A DNA stretch of 64,000 bases from Pogonophryne albipinna (taxonomy: Eukaryota > Chordata > Actinopteri > Perciformes > Artedidraconidae): assembly GCA_028583405.1 (NCBI GenBank), contig CM053244.1, forward strand, positions 1,364,001 through 1,428,000, written 5' to 3'. Shown in pieces: positions 34,848 through 46,373 of the stretch. The notes under the pieces were generated by a model, which saw only the letters and a program-made list of their open reading frames with translations, had not been told where the DNA came from and searched no databases. Within the stretch, counting starts at the first letter, position 1, and each line of letters begins with the position of its first letter. The translations under genes and the position numbers were made by a program.

Positions 34848-35252
34848 GGGGCTTTCACGTCAACGCGGTTCCAGGGCCGGTTCGGATCTGGAGCCTGAAA
34901 AGCACCATTTTTTCCTGTTCACACCGCAGCGGAGCCACCTCTAAGCTCCGGAATCCGGTTTGTTTCAAGCTCCAAAAAATTCGGTCTAGACGCAAGAACC
35001 GAATACGTCACGCTTACGTCGGAGGGGGGCGAGATTAACCTGAGCTAACAGTTAAAGGCGAGTATGGCAAATAACAGTTGTAACAAGCTGTAGTGCTGAG
35101 CAAAGTGATTAGAAGGCAACCACACACTCGTAAAAAAAAACACACTTTATAAAGTCAGGCAACACTAACCAGGCTTCGTGTGTTTCTGTTTATTTGTATC
35201 TTACTTTGACCATCCGTTCGCTGTTATTGATCATTGTGGAGGGCAGGCAGAT

Positions 35253-35541
35253 TGTTACGTGCCGTAGTGTTTGTGTGGGTGTGTGTGTGTCTTTCCTTTT
35301 TCCTCCTCTGGCTGCCTGTGTACAAAACTGTGTCTTGCCGATTGATAGGAGATGTGCTCCTAGATATATCGATTCTTTAGTATTCTGTGCAAGTTGGCTG
35401 GTGAGCCCGTGTTCCTGTCTTGTTCATTAAACGACCTGTTCGTTACTCCAGAGATCGGTTTTCTCTCCTTTTTGTCGTGCTTGGTCATCCTTGTGTTTTG
35501 TTACTCCCCTTGGTACCCCTAGACTTGGAGGGAACGTAACA
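35253..35541 (+). mobile_element. Solo LTR, 289 bp, exact 5-bp TSD
   Basis: Begins TGTTACGTGCCGTAG and ends GGGAACGTAACA. It is flanked by CAGAT at 35248-35252 and 35542-35546. The sister transposon copy lacks it at the same place (45605), proving an insertion. An ATTAAA lies at about 35425, suiting a poly(A) signal. A solo LTR is left when recombination between the two LTRs removes the interior. Probably Gypsy-type (inference). Confidence 0.9.
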
Positions 35542-37046
35542 CAGATGTTTTGTTTTGTATTATAGAAGCTATCGGATGGAATCAATACATGGGCTGCACA
35601 GGTTGTCATGTCCGACTATCACAAGTAGAATCATAATGAAAAATACGGCGGTAAAATGTGCCTGTAGAAAATGGCTTATGCCACAATAGGAAAGCAACAA
35701 CAAGTAGTCAAGATAGTCAGTTTAGCTTTGGTTGCTATGCTAACACAGGGTTGCCAACTCTTACGCATCTGGCGTGTGACACACGCTTTCACTCTCAATC
35801 TCACGCTCTCACGCTGCCCAAACTATTCTCACGCCAAAAACAAGAATACGGAAGACTAGAAACGGTTTTGAAAACTTTTGTCACGTAGTGATCGTCTTCT
35901 CAATAGAACATCTTTGATAGTGTCTTCTGGCCAATCAGAATCAAGATAACGGCGTGGTGTTGTTGCAGGAAGTCCCGACGGAGAATACTTTTGCGGTAGT
36001 ACATCTCTATATACATCGATACAACATTACGTGTTGATAGAAATCAACACGTAATGAAATGAGACCCCACGGTTTGATGATTGATAGGTGTGTGGGCTGT
36101 CTTTCATTTTGACACACAGAACAATGAGGGCTATCCACCCTTATCCACAATGTAAAGTAATTCACAGCCTCTTCCCTCTTCTCTCTGTGAGGAGCAGCAG
36201 GTTCAGCTTTCAGAACAAAGTAACACAAAACTAAAATGGCATTCATTTTTTTAAATATGTCGTGTAGTAATAGATTTATTTATTTTTCTTCTCAAGAGAG
36301 TACCAGAATGTGTATTTTATGTTAGTATTTCAAAAAAAGAAGAATCCCCCCAGACCCCCCTGCAGGGCTTTCAGCATGTCAACTCTTTCACTTGTGGGGA
36401 AATTGCAGGATTGGCTCCAGGTCGCCCTTTTTATTTATTACAAGACAAATGTGCCTTTTTATTTCATACAGTTCAATTTGGATGAGACAGGGAAATAATC
36501 TAAACCTCACGCGTGGCGTTTCACTGTCAAGGGGAGCGTGTATGTAATATCCCTATTCCCTACCATAGATTACCCAACAAAAATACTAGGCTTGTTTGAG
36601 ACAAGCGAGACCTGCGCCGACCTGCGCAATTTCGATCAACGTCTTGCTAGTGCGTTGCATGATGGTTAGTCATTTTGTCCGACTTGCTCTGGAGGCTCGC
36701 CTACATGAGACGTTGAAATCTCGCGGGACAAAGACGCCCGCAGCCTTGAGAGCGAGGCGCGGCGAGGCGGCGCAGTTCCTCTCCACGGGCTGCGGAAGCG
36801 AAATGCTTGATGGGAAACGACTCGCTGGTATCTCGAGCTATTGGTGGTTTTTACCCCGTGCTGCTGATGAAACTCTCCAATTGGCTCGGCAAAAGTTTGT
36901 TGTTGTTTTGTGTCAGTTTTACGTCGCCACTTCCAGTCACACTTTTCATAATTGTTCCACAATGTTTATCATCATGAAATTAATATTTATATATGTTATA
37001 CTATACTTGCACTGCTTACCGTTTTCATACTTTATATATCTTAGCA

Positions 37047-38105
37047 TATTCATACACACTGTTCATACTGCTCACAGGCTGCTGTGTATATCTAGTGTAT
37101 TCATACACACTGTTCATACTGCTCACAGGCTGCTGTGTATATCTAGCATATTCATACACACTGTTCATACTGCTCACAGGCTGCTGTGTATATCTAGTGT
37201 ATTCATACACACTGTTCATACTGCTCACAGGCTGCTGTGTGTATCTAGTGTATTCATACACACTGTTCATACTGCTCACAGGCTGCTGTGTATATCTAGT
37301 GTATTCATACACACTGTTCATACTGCTCACAGGCTGCTGTGTATATCTAGTGTATTCATACACACTGTTCATACTGCTCACAGGCTGCTGTGTATATCTA
37401 GTGTATTCATACACACTGTTCATACTGCTCACAGGCTGATATCTAGTGTATTCATACACTGTTCATACTGCTCACAGGCTGATATCTAGTGTATTCATAC
37501 ACACTGTTCATACTGCTCACAGGCTGATATCTAGTGTATTCATACACACTGTTCATACTGCTCACAGGCTGCTGTGTATATCTAGTGTATTCATACACAC
37601 TGTTCATACTGCTCACAGGCTGATATCTAGTGTATTCATACACACTGTTCATACTGCTCACAGGCTGATATCTAGTGTATTCATACACACTGTTCATACT
37701 GCTCACAGGCTGATATCTAGTGTATTCATACACACTGTTCATACTGCTCACAGGCTGATATCTAGTGTATTCATACACACTGTTCATACTGCTCACAGGC
37801 TGCTGTGTATATCTAGTGTATTCATACACACTGTTCATACTGCTCACAGGCTGATATCTAGTGTATTCATACACACTGTTCATACTGCTCTCAGGCTGAT
37901 ATCTAGTGTATTCATACACACTGTTCATACTGCTCACAGGCTGATATCTAGTGTATTCATACACACTGTTCATACTGCTCTCAGGCTGCTGTGTATATCT
38001 AGTGTATTAATACACACTGTTCATACTGCTCACAGGCTGATATCTAGTGTATTCATACACACTGTTCATACTGCTCACAGGCTGATATCTAGTGTATTCA
38101 TACCC
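37047..38105. repeat. 51/45-bp minisatellite, about 22 units
   Basis: The unit TATTCATACACACTGTTCAT...CTGCTCACAGGCTG ends in either CTGTGTATATCTAGTG (51 bp) or a 6-base shorter ATATCTAGTG form (45 bp). The first eight units are long and the rest are mostly short with scattered long ones. Since 51 and 45 are both multiples of three, several frames remain open for hundreds of codons (HTVHTAHRL repeats). I do not regard these as genes. Confidence 0.96.
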
Positions 38106-38124
38106 CTCACTGTTTATTCATCAT

Positions 38125-38268
38125 TCAATTCATTCTATATTTTATTCTGTCTATTGTGTACATTACTTTTCACTTCACTGCTTGTTGCACCTGGTTAGAA
38201 GCTAAACTGCATTTCGTTGTCTCAGTACCTGTAATATGTGCAATAACAATAAAGTTGAATCTAATCTT
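38125..38268 (+). repeat. Retroposon-like 3' tail
   Basis: CTGCATTTCGTTGTCTCAGT ... CAATAACAATAAAGTTGAAT followed by CTAATCT resembles the standard 3' end of a teleost non-LTR retroposon with an AATAAA signal. Only the tail is recognisable. Confidence 0.5.
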
Positions 38269-39747
38269 GAGCAGGAACAAATGTATTTACTTAGTACATA
38301 TCTGACACATTTGTGCATTCTTTATAAATGCAAACCGAGTCAAGCCGACTCCGGAGGTGGCGGTATGCACCTTAAAGTTGTTTGCAATCCGCCAAAAAAC
38401 CGAGAGAAGAAGAAGAAGAAGGCGAAGAAGAAGAAGCCGACTCGGAGCTGTCCGACTTCAGGCGAGCTTTTTGAGACCTCCCCCGGCTGCGATCGGCTAT
38501 TCTCGTCTACTTTCGAGGCGAGCCGCAACGCGTCTCAAACAAGCCTAGTCTCTCGCAACTGCCGACCCGTATTGCGCATGCGCAGATCTAAGAACCAGTA
38601 GAAATGATAACAAAGTAAAAGTCTGCTGTTTATTGTTCTACTAGGCCAAAATAGAGTCCAAGAGTATATGAGAATGAGAGTGTGTTAATTAATATATTTG
38701 GCAGTTTGGAGTAAGTCTGTAGATTTGTCTGTGTGTGTGTGTCTCACGATAATTAATTTTGTTGGATACATTTTCCCGGAAATTATTGTGATAACCGATA
38801 ATATTGTCTGCACCGTTGTATGACAATTTTAGACCACTGACATAATGATAATATATAATAATAATTCAAGTACATCCTTTCAAACTGCTAGTCACATCCT
38901 CATGTAAATGGCAATTTATCGAGTTCATTTTTATTTATCGTACGATAAGTCAATTAATTGCTTATCGCGACAGGCACACAATAAAACAGTGGAAACAAAC
39001 ATGTGTTTGACTTTCATTAGTGAATGAAACTGTGTGTCCTTTATAGTCTGTGTACAATATTGTGTATTTGTATATATTGTATATATATATCCTATATATA
39101 TGCTAAGGTCCCGCTGCTGACACGATAGCAGTCATTTCGTGTGCATATGTGTAATTAAACCCATGATATCAAAATCTCACTCCAGCCAGGTACCCAAAGT
39201 TGGCAACCCTGTGCTAACATCACCCATTTTATACCAGAGAAACTTTCATAACAGCGTTGTGATGCCAAACAGAGTCAATTCATACTGAAACACATTCACT
39301 TATGGGGGGGGGGGATATGTATCAGCTGCTTGTGTGACAGTCAGACAGTGAATACTTTACATCGGCCGCTGCCGTGTGAGCTAACCCGGAGTTAACGGGA
39401 CGAGCAGCACTGCAGTGGTCGGTAAATGCTGCTGAAACACATTAATAAACAATGAACCACGGCACTCTGGAGAAAAGTATAAGGTTGGAGAAGTAGTTAT
39501 TTAATTGAATCTGGCTTCGTATGATTAAAAGCAACACGATCATCGAACCGTCGCAGTTCCCCATTGTTGTTGTTGTAGTGAGCGCCGTAATGCCGTTGGG
39601 GAGAAAATCAGCGACGTAAACGGTGACATCATGACACAGCAGCGGCAGCACCAGTCTGGCTCTGGGCGGTGTGAACATAACGGGGGCTGAAAAGAAAAAC
39701 CGGTTCCGAACCAGAAAAGCACAGAATCGCGTTGGTGTGAAAAGCCC

Positions 39748-41313
39748 TATGAGAGAGCCTCAAAGCCGTTTCTTCTTCCTCTGTCCAAACGTGAGTCTTG
39801 TTCCCAGCGAGAACGCTCTGTGATCTTTCAGGCCGTACACTGTAAACAGAAACAGGAAACGTGTGCTGTCGTTCACCACACTCCCCCTTACTGAAAAGAG
39901 ATGGGGAGGAACGAAGAAAATGAATCACAAATTGAGGTCAATCCATGCAGCTCGGGGGGAAACAACGTGTAGCCGGCAGACAAATACAGTATCTTTGGCA
40001 TTCATACGCAGGGGGGATTTACATAATGTGACAGTGCATTAAGAAACATCTGGGACACAGATCATTCCTCTAATCCTGGTCGACACAAAACCTACTCTCC
40101 CTGTCGAGCCCACCTGATCCGGTTGCCCAATCCATGCCTGAGTCCTGTTCTACACCGGCAGCTGAATCCATCCAGCAGCTGTCTGCGAGATCTTTGTGGG
40201 CTAGATTGCAGAATGTATACTCTCCTAACTAGGGCTTAAGTTGGATTTTCAAATGGCCCTATATCGTGTAATTTCTGCAATTTGCATTGTGTTCCCTCAC
40301 TCTGTCATTATCGTAATTGAGGGCCGTATTGTGGGCGGATCAGAGGAAGTACTTAGCATAAAGCTACAAGAAACAAAGCAGTGATCTGCGCTTGGAGGGA
40401 TGCAGGCAACAACGCTAGTTTGGAACTGCTGCGATTAAATTAAGAAATCCAATTTTGACATAAAGGCAAAGCCGTCAGAAACAGATGGAGCGTCTGTGAA
40501 ATCCTTGCCTATCACTCAAGTCAAAAACAAGATTATCTCCAGCAGGGGAGGAGAGAAAGTGGTCCCTCATTTGTTATTTTTCAGCCGGTCTCTCATTCCG
40601 ATAAAGCTAGACTCTCTGCTTCAAATACCAGCCTGAGATCATGTCAGGCAACAGCAATCATTCTCTGCCTCCAACAGACGTGAGCCAATGACTAATGATC
40701 CTATCATACTGATGCTATAAAAGACATGAAGAGGATATTGGAATAACAAAGTGAAGATAGTCCTGCTCTTTTGTGAAGCATGTGTTTTATCTACCCTCCA
40801 TACATCAAGCAAATGTTGTGAGACGGTTTTTTAAGGCTTTGACAAAGTTAGAATAAAGGCACAGCCGCCACGCAGAAAGATGTGAGTACATTACAATTAA
40901 ATAGTCAAGCTGTAAAACTAAACATTTTGGTATTCAACACTCTTATGTATGAGAGGAATCCAAAAACGTAATGCGGCCAACAGCTCTAACTACTGCCACA
41001 AACATAAAAGGAAATGTAAGGTTAGAACAGGTAACTAATATAAACAAAAAAAGCTATGAAAAAATAACTATGTGATATATGTTACTCTGAAAAGTGTCAT
41101 ACCAAGTTTAAAGGTTAGACTAATGGAGACACATAATTAAGAAACTAACAGAGACAGAAGATAACAATCTGGATAGAATCCTGATCCTTTAAAAAGTTGA
41201 TTTCAGATCCCACATCTCACAATCCAATAGTCAAATGCTAAAAACAGCAGGACTGGGCCAGGAGGTTTAGAAACACTCTGTCTCCATGTACGCAGGGTCA
41301 GGGTGATCCCTAG
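39748..41313. other. No gene recognised
   Basis: Repeat-free over most of its length. 40190-40740 is AT-rich with TAATTG and ATTTGCAT-like motifs and could be conserved non-coding DNA (inference). Confidence 0.4.
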
Positions 41314-41934
41314 TGTAAGAAATTAAAATAAATGTTTATATGGCGTAATTTAGATTAAATATACTGTAAACTTAAAACTGTTTTATTCTGAAAATACTTA
41401 ATTTCCGGTTAGCATTAGCATGTGGCTAATGGTATTGCTGAATATTAAATGAATGTACAGTTTTATTTTGAAAAGCTTTATTGAAGGACAACCCCGTCAT
41501 TTACATGACGTCACTTCCGGTGTTACATGACATCACTTCACGTTAACAATGATTACAGCAGTTAAAATGCATGAAAAAAAAAGTCATGAATGAGAATACG
41601 AGGAGAAAAGGCGTGTGGAGTTATACAATAAACACACAACGTCTAAATCCTCTTATTCACGCGATATCAGAAACAGAAGAACGAGTGGAGGAAGACCCCC
41701 CCCCCCCCATCGTCGAAGCAGCCAATGAGAGGAGGAGCCAGGAATCCCATACAGACGCTGCACGGAGAATCGGTCTCTCTCCTTCCTCCTCCCGACACGG
41801 CGCCGAGTTTGACTTGCTCTGTCTGATTAAAAAACAACGTTACTTTCATTAAATTACCCATTTGAACTTTTCTGGGACTACATTGTCTCTTTTTAACTTC
41901 CACCTGGACTCGAGAACAACGATCACGATCTACA
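41314..41934. mobile_element. Candidate solo LTR, 621 bp, 4-bp TSD
   Basis: Starts TGTAAGAAATTAAAATAAAT and ends ACGATCACGATCTACA (TGTA...TACA), flanked by CTAG on both sides (41310-41313; 41935-41938). Length and 4-bp TSD fit a Gypsy or ERV-type LTR. An AATAAA lies at about 41626. A four-base match can arise by chance and no sister copy is available here. Confidence 0.5.
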
Positions 41935-42499
41935 CTAGACCAACACACATGTGCAACATGGGAGAACTCAGAGGGAGTTCGGACAAAACTCACCCATTTG
42001 ACACACAGGCCCGATTTAAAATGGGCAACAAATGTAGGAAACACATAGCTTTGGACACATGTCCAAAGTCTGGCCCGCGGATCTCATAATGTATTATGTA
42101 TGGCCCGGTAGTGCTGTCCAACAGAATAACCTTTAAAATACTCTTTGCTAAAGTGGATTGATCTGTCTATATTGACTCTTTTCACCACACACTCTGATTC
42201 TATATGTGTTATTTTTCCCCATGAAATATATCTGATGAAAAGGGAAATGTATGTGTGATTTATTTTGTATTGCATTTTGGTGATGCAGGACATATTTCCC
42301 AAATTAATTAATTTGTTTATGGTTTGACTGAACAATTTCTGTTGAATATTTTAGATTACTATTTGTCAGACCTGAATCTGACTGGCACCCGACTTCAGGG
42401 GGTCAAAACTAGTCTGTTCAATGTTATCTGACTCTCCAGATATGAATGAAAGGCAGAATTGGGTTTTTAGAGTTCTTCACACCTGCCTGAGTGGCTTAT
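41935..42499. other. No gene recognised
   Basis: AT-rich; no repeats noticed. Its last part may be decayed LINE sequence leading into the coding remnant that follows. Confidence 0.4.
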
Positions 42500-42949
42500 A
42501 TTTAGTTATATGGCCCTTCCTACATCCAGGACATGGTTAAACCGTACACCCCAGCACGTGCACTCCGCTCTGCATCAACCAAACAGCTCGCTGCACCCTC
42601 GCTGCCAAGGGGACCCAAGTTCCCATCAGCAAAAACACGTGGGTTTGCTATCCTGGCTCCAAAATGGTGGAATGAGCTCCCCATTGAAATCAGGACAGCA
42701 GATAGCTTACACACCTTCCGGCGCAGACTGAAAACTCATCTCTTTCGACTCCACTTCGAGCAATAGAACTATTAACAAAGCACTTATATACTAATAAAGG
42801 ACTGGCTTATCTAAAGCCAGTTGAGTAGCACTTGAAATGTTTTAGCTCTATGAAACCTGATGTACTTATATGATTCTGTTTTCTTCAAGTTTGTATTTTG
42901 TTGGTCGAACGCACTTATTGTAAGTCGCTTTGGATAAAAGCGTCGCCAT
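42500..42949 (+). mobile_element. 5'-truncated L2/CR1-clade LINE
   Basis: It contains the last part of ORF2 (42506-42766) and a 3' UTR ending TAAGTCGCTTTGGATAAAAG. About 100 bases of this tail match the minus-strand insertion at 13962-14079. Truncation at the 5' side is typical of LINE insertion by target-primed reverse transcription. Confidence 0.88.
42506..42766 (+). pseudogene. C-terminus of LINE ORF2 (reverse transcriptase), 86 codons
   Basis: ORF2 of L2-clade LINEs encodes endonuclease and reverse transcriptase. Only its last 86 or so residues remain, beginning just after a TAG at 42503. The conserved end is clear: PSYIQDMVKPYTPARALRSA, then GFAILAPKWWNELPIEIRTA, then SLHTFRRRLKTHLFRLHF, with the stop at 42764-42766. 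The catalytic FADD-type motif lies upstream in intact elements and is absent, so the fragment is inactive. The frame itself is not further broken. Confidence 0.88.
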
Positions 42950-43104
42950 TTGAAATGATCAAATCTGGCAATCTTTGAAAAAGTTTGGACACCTCCGACA
43001 TAAAGGAAACACCATTCAGACACAAATAGAACATTTTATTTTATATTTTGGTACAAAGAGCTCTTTTGCGCAAAAAAAAGGTCTTGAATGTGGCATCATA
43101 GCCT

Positions 43105-43357
43105 AAGTTTGAACACAAGTGCAATACAATGTTTATAGCCGTCAGGCTGCACAATCGAGGGATGTAAACACATTACAGGTAACCCGTACTGTACATACAT
43201 CAAATATGCACTGTTTGTACAACCGACTTTGACCTGCACTCCGTCTGCACACTTACATGTATGTAACAACAATCTGTTCTGTCATGTTTTTCACTTTCAC
43301 TCTGTTGCTGCTTTAACTACTTGTTTCCACTCAGGGATAAATAAAGGTCTATCTTAT
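43105..43357 (+). repeat. Probable non-LTR retroposon 3' end
   Basis: CGTCAGGCTGCACAATCGAG (a C-terminal VRLHN-like codon run) is followed by a non-coding stretch and CAGGGATAAATAAAGGTCTA, the usual style of a fish LINE tail with AATAAA. The family is uncertain. Confidence 0.45.
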
Positions 43358-44344
43358 CATGTAGGGCCATACATGTGATTGCTGCTATATGTCAACCCTC
43401 ACATACTCAGAACACTTAGAGCTTGTTCACAGATTGAACACTTTGTCTGAATCTGATGGTCTGCTGTCACATGACATCACAGACTGTGGAGCAGCATCAT
43501 CAGGGTACAATTATTTTAGAAATGTTAATGTCCTGCTGTGGACCTGACTTTATTTTTGCTTTCTTTGTTTGAATAGTGTTTTATCATTGAAATCAAAAAA
43601 GAACAATTACGTGTGATTATTTATGACTGGCTGAAACTTGTTCATTGTGCATTCTGAATTCACAATGCACCCTGGTCCATGTTTCTTAGAAATGAAACAA
43701 ATACGCTTAGGGAAGACTGAACTACGGTACGGACACAAAGCATACAGACAGTGACAATAGAACAGGGGTTCTGAAACACTTGTGGTAACACACAGACCCC
43801 CCACATATTAGGTGTGCAGGGTTGGATTCAAACCTGGGACGTAGGAACCATGAGTGGAAATATCACGCGCAAACTCCAGGTGAGATTTATCCTCTCTTTT
43901 CCAACTCCTAAAACGCTGTCGATACGCTTCAGGCACCGGTTCATATGCCTTGAGAACAGCAGATTTAACCTAATCATATTGAAGATTCAACTTATTGTCA
44001 TTACACAGTACAGGTACTATGTAACGAGTAGTGTTAGGAGCAGTGGGCTGCCAAACAATTTTAGAACATTAAGAAAAAAATGTTTAGTAACCTTTCATCA
44101 TTCATCAAGAATTAACATTAATAGGACGTTATATTGATAATGTACTCACTAAACTTACAATTCATTTAACTTATTTTCTTCCAAAAGTTAATTATCCAAA
44201 GCCTCTGTACACCCCGTTCTATTTACATGTAATGGTTTGGTCCTGCCTCCAAACGCGGTGCAGCACCGCCCTTCCGGCACTTTCTAGCAGAGTGAGAGCA
44301 TGTGAGGAGCAGGGATGCTAGTACTTACGTGTGAACTGTGAACC
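43358..44344. other. No gene recognised; orphan hAT end at 43763
   Basis: CAGGGGTTCTGAAACACTTG at 43763 looks like a hAT left terminus. No partner with the flanking CAATAGAA was found downstream. A 107-codon frame at 43814-44137 has no domain. Confidence 0.4.
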
Positions 44345-44470
44345 ATGTCTCAACGACTAACAAAGGCAGGCTTTCAAAAGAGAAAAGAAAGGAGAGAAAG
44401 ACAAGAGAGAGGGACTAAAGGGCCACAGTATGTCACCCAGTTTTTCAAAGAAAAAGTGGGTGTGGTCTGA
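44345..44470 (+). pseudogene. Possible first exon of a ZMYM-type hAT transposase, 41 codons
   Basis: An ATG at 44345 opens MSQRLTKAGFQKRKERRERQ followed by TQFFKEK. This strongly basic Lys/Arg/Glu start is like the N-terminus of the ZMYM1/DUF4371-type hAT transposases common in fish. A GTGGGT right after KEK could be a splice donor; otherwise the frame stops at 44468-44470. No downstream exon was identified. Low-to-moderate confidence, since basic leaders are not specific. Confidence 0.4.
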
Positions 44471-45224
44471 GTGGTGGAAATGTGTCTGTTAGCTAAGTTT
44501 AGTCCATTGTAAATAATAATTGTTATGTTTTTTTACTAAGCTGACATTAAGTACTGTTAATATCTATACAGGTTTTTAATTTCACTCCTCTTTTAGCTGA
44601 CATTTAGTAAATGCAGGTACATTTTTAGCAGCTATTCATACTAAATCAGTTGTCCCTCCCCCTGGTGCCGGGACCAACAGATCCATCTCTAGACTCAGCA
44701 GCCCTGTCCCCCCATAAGTGTTATATTTTCACCGCTCAGTGTCAGTAAATATTGTGCAGTTAGTATTGGACTACAAGATAGATGCAAGCCTGTACAGGTA
44801 GAGTTATTTAAAGCATAAGAGTCGGTTGGGTTCTGGAGGTGTGGTTACAGCAATTGTGCTTGGTTGGTGTGGCCTGGGCCTGGTGGTGGGGCCCAATGTG
44901 ATATCTTTTCATGGGACCCAAAATCCCTGGCGTGTATGGGCAGAGGGCAGGACCTATAACACATGTACTACCCAATAGCATTGTGAGGCTGAACAAAAGG
45001 ACCTTTTGACTATGTAAATGTAGTCTTTTAAAAAAACATTTACTGACTCTTTTAGGATAGCTTCAAGTAATGTTGTAAAATTACAACCGGGGGCCTTACA
45101 GGGTTAAGGCCTATTGTTTATTGTTATTTACTTTAAGATGTTTATTCTTAACCTATCATTTAATTTAAAAACTGTTATTTAAATGATGTGTGTGTGTCTC
45201 TGTATTCCTGATGATACACTGATG
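44471..45224. other. No gene recognised
   Basis: May contain the rest of the hAT element begun above, but no catalytic motif is visible on either strand. Confidence 0.35.
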
Positions 45225-46373
45225 CCCCTTTCACACCAACGCGTTTTCAGCTCCGGCTCGGAGCTGGAGCCTGAAAAGTGCCGGTTTTTCCTGTTCACAC
45301 CGCAGCGGCGCCGCCTCTTAGCTCCGGAATCCGGTTCACTTCCAGCTCCAAAAAATTGTCGGTCTAGAGGCAAGAGCTTCGGAGCTAAGAGGTGACGTCG
45401 CTTACGTCTCTCTTACGTCGAGGCGTGCAGGAAACTAAACCCACCTCCCCTGAACATGGGTCGACTGTCATGCCTGCCTACAAGCAGTAGTGCTTATAAA
45501 CACACTTTATAAAGTCAGGCAGCACTAACCAGGCTTCGTGTGGTTCTGTTTATTTGTACCTTACTTTGACCATCCGTTCACTGTTATTGATCATTGTGGA
45601 GAGAGGCAGACGTTTTGTTTTGTATTATAGCAGCTATCGGATGGAATCAATACATGGGCTGCACAGGTTGTCGTGTCCGACTATCACAAGTAGAATCATA
45701 ATAAAAATACGCCGGTAAAATGTGCCTGTAGAAAACGGTTTATGCCACAATAGGATAGCAATAGCAAGTAGTCAGTTTAGCTTCGGTTGCTATGCTAACA
45801 TCACCCATTTTATACCAGAGAAACTTTCATAACAGCGTTGTGATGCCAAACAGCGTCAATTCAGACTGACACACATTCACTTAGGCTAAGGGGAACTGGG
45901 GATATGTATCAGCTGCTTGTGTGAGTCGGACAGTGAATACTTTAGAGCGGCCGCTGCAGTGTGAGCTAACCGGGAGCTAACGGAGGAGAATAAACTCCCG
46001 TGGAAGAGCAGCCAGAACTGCAGCGGTCGGTAAATGCTGCAGAAACACATTAATAAACAATGTACCACGGCACTCTGGAGAAAAGCATAAGGTTGGAGAA
46101 GTCGTTACTCAATTTAATCTGGCTTCGTGTGATTAAAAGCAACACGATCATCGACCCGACGCAGTTCCCCGTTGTTGTTGTTGTTGTGAGCGCCGTAACG
46201 CCGTTGGGGAGCAAATCAGCGATGTAAACGGTGACGTCATGACGCAGCAGCGGCAGCTCCTGTCGGGCTCTGGGCGGTGTGAACAGAGCGGGAGCAGAAA
46301 AGGGAAACCGGAGCTGAACCAGAAAAGCTCTAGCTCGGAGCTAGAAAGGGAAAAGCGCTGGTGTGAAAGCCGC
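45225..46373. mobile_element. TIR transposon copy 2, uninterrupted, 1149 bp
   Basis: The left end is CCCCTTTCACACCAACGCG. The right end, reversed, is GCGGCTTTCACACCAGCGC. Colinear with the outer parts of 34849-39747 (shared CACACTTTATAAAGTCAGGC, GTTATTGATCATTGTGGAG, CATCACCCATTTTATACCAG). ATG flanks both sides. Non-autonomous, no ORF. It serves as the empty-site control for the two insertions in copy 1. Confidence 0.88.

Larger units (their letters stand above)
36586..38548. mobile_element. TIR element built around a minisatellite, about 1.96 kb
   Basis: Ends CTAGGCTTGTTTGAGAC (36586-36602) and its exact complement GTCTCAAACAAGCCTAG (38532-38548), 17 bp. A TA at each edge may be the duplicated target. 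Subterminal regions are GC-rich with GCGAGGCG-like motifs at both ends. The interior is the 51/45-bp array and a retroposon-like tail. The superfamily is not recognised. Confidence 0.75.
35746..39211. mobile_element. hAT element, 3466 bp, exact 8-bp TSD
   Basis: The left end is CAGGGTTGCCAACTCTTACG. The right end, reversed, is CAGGGTTGCCAACTTTGGGT. It is flanked by TGCTAACA (35738-35745; 39212-39219). The sister copy has an uninterrupted GCTATGCTAACATCACCC here. No transposase is visible. Much of its length is a further TIR element at 36586-38548. A perfect 14-bp hairpin (36025-36056, ATTACGTGTTGAT arm) lies in its left part. Confidence 0.92.
34849..39747. mobile_element. TIR transposon copy 1, interrupted by a solo LTR and a hAT
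   Basis: The left end is GGGCTTTCACGTCAACGCGG. The right end, reversed, is GGGCTTTTCACACCAACGCG. Subtracting the two insertions with their TSDs (294 and 3474 bases) leaves 1131 bases, matching the uninterrupted copy at 45225-46373 (1149). Flank bases (CTGATG left, ATGAGAG right) are alike in both copies, so the true ends may be slightly further out and the TSD is unresolved. The superfamily is uncertain; PIF/Harbinger-like is a guess from the TIR style. No coding sequence. Confidence 0.85.

Noticed and set aside
36596..38198. 297- and 250-codon frames with HTVHTAHRL repeats
   Set aside because: 51- and 45-bp units keep several frames open on both strands at once. No start context or domain; the array lies inside a TIR element.
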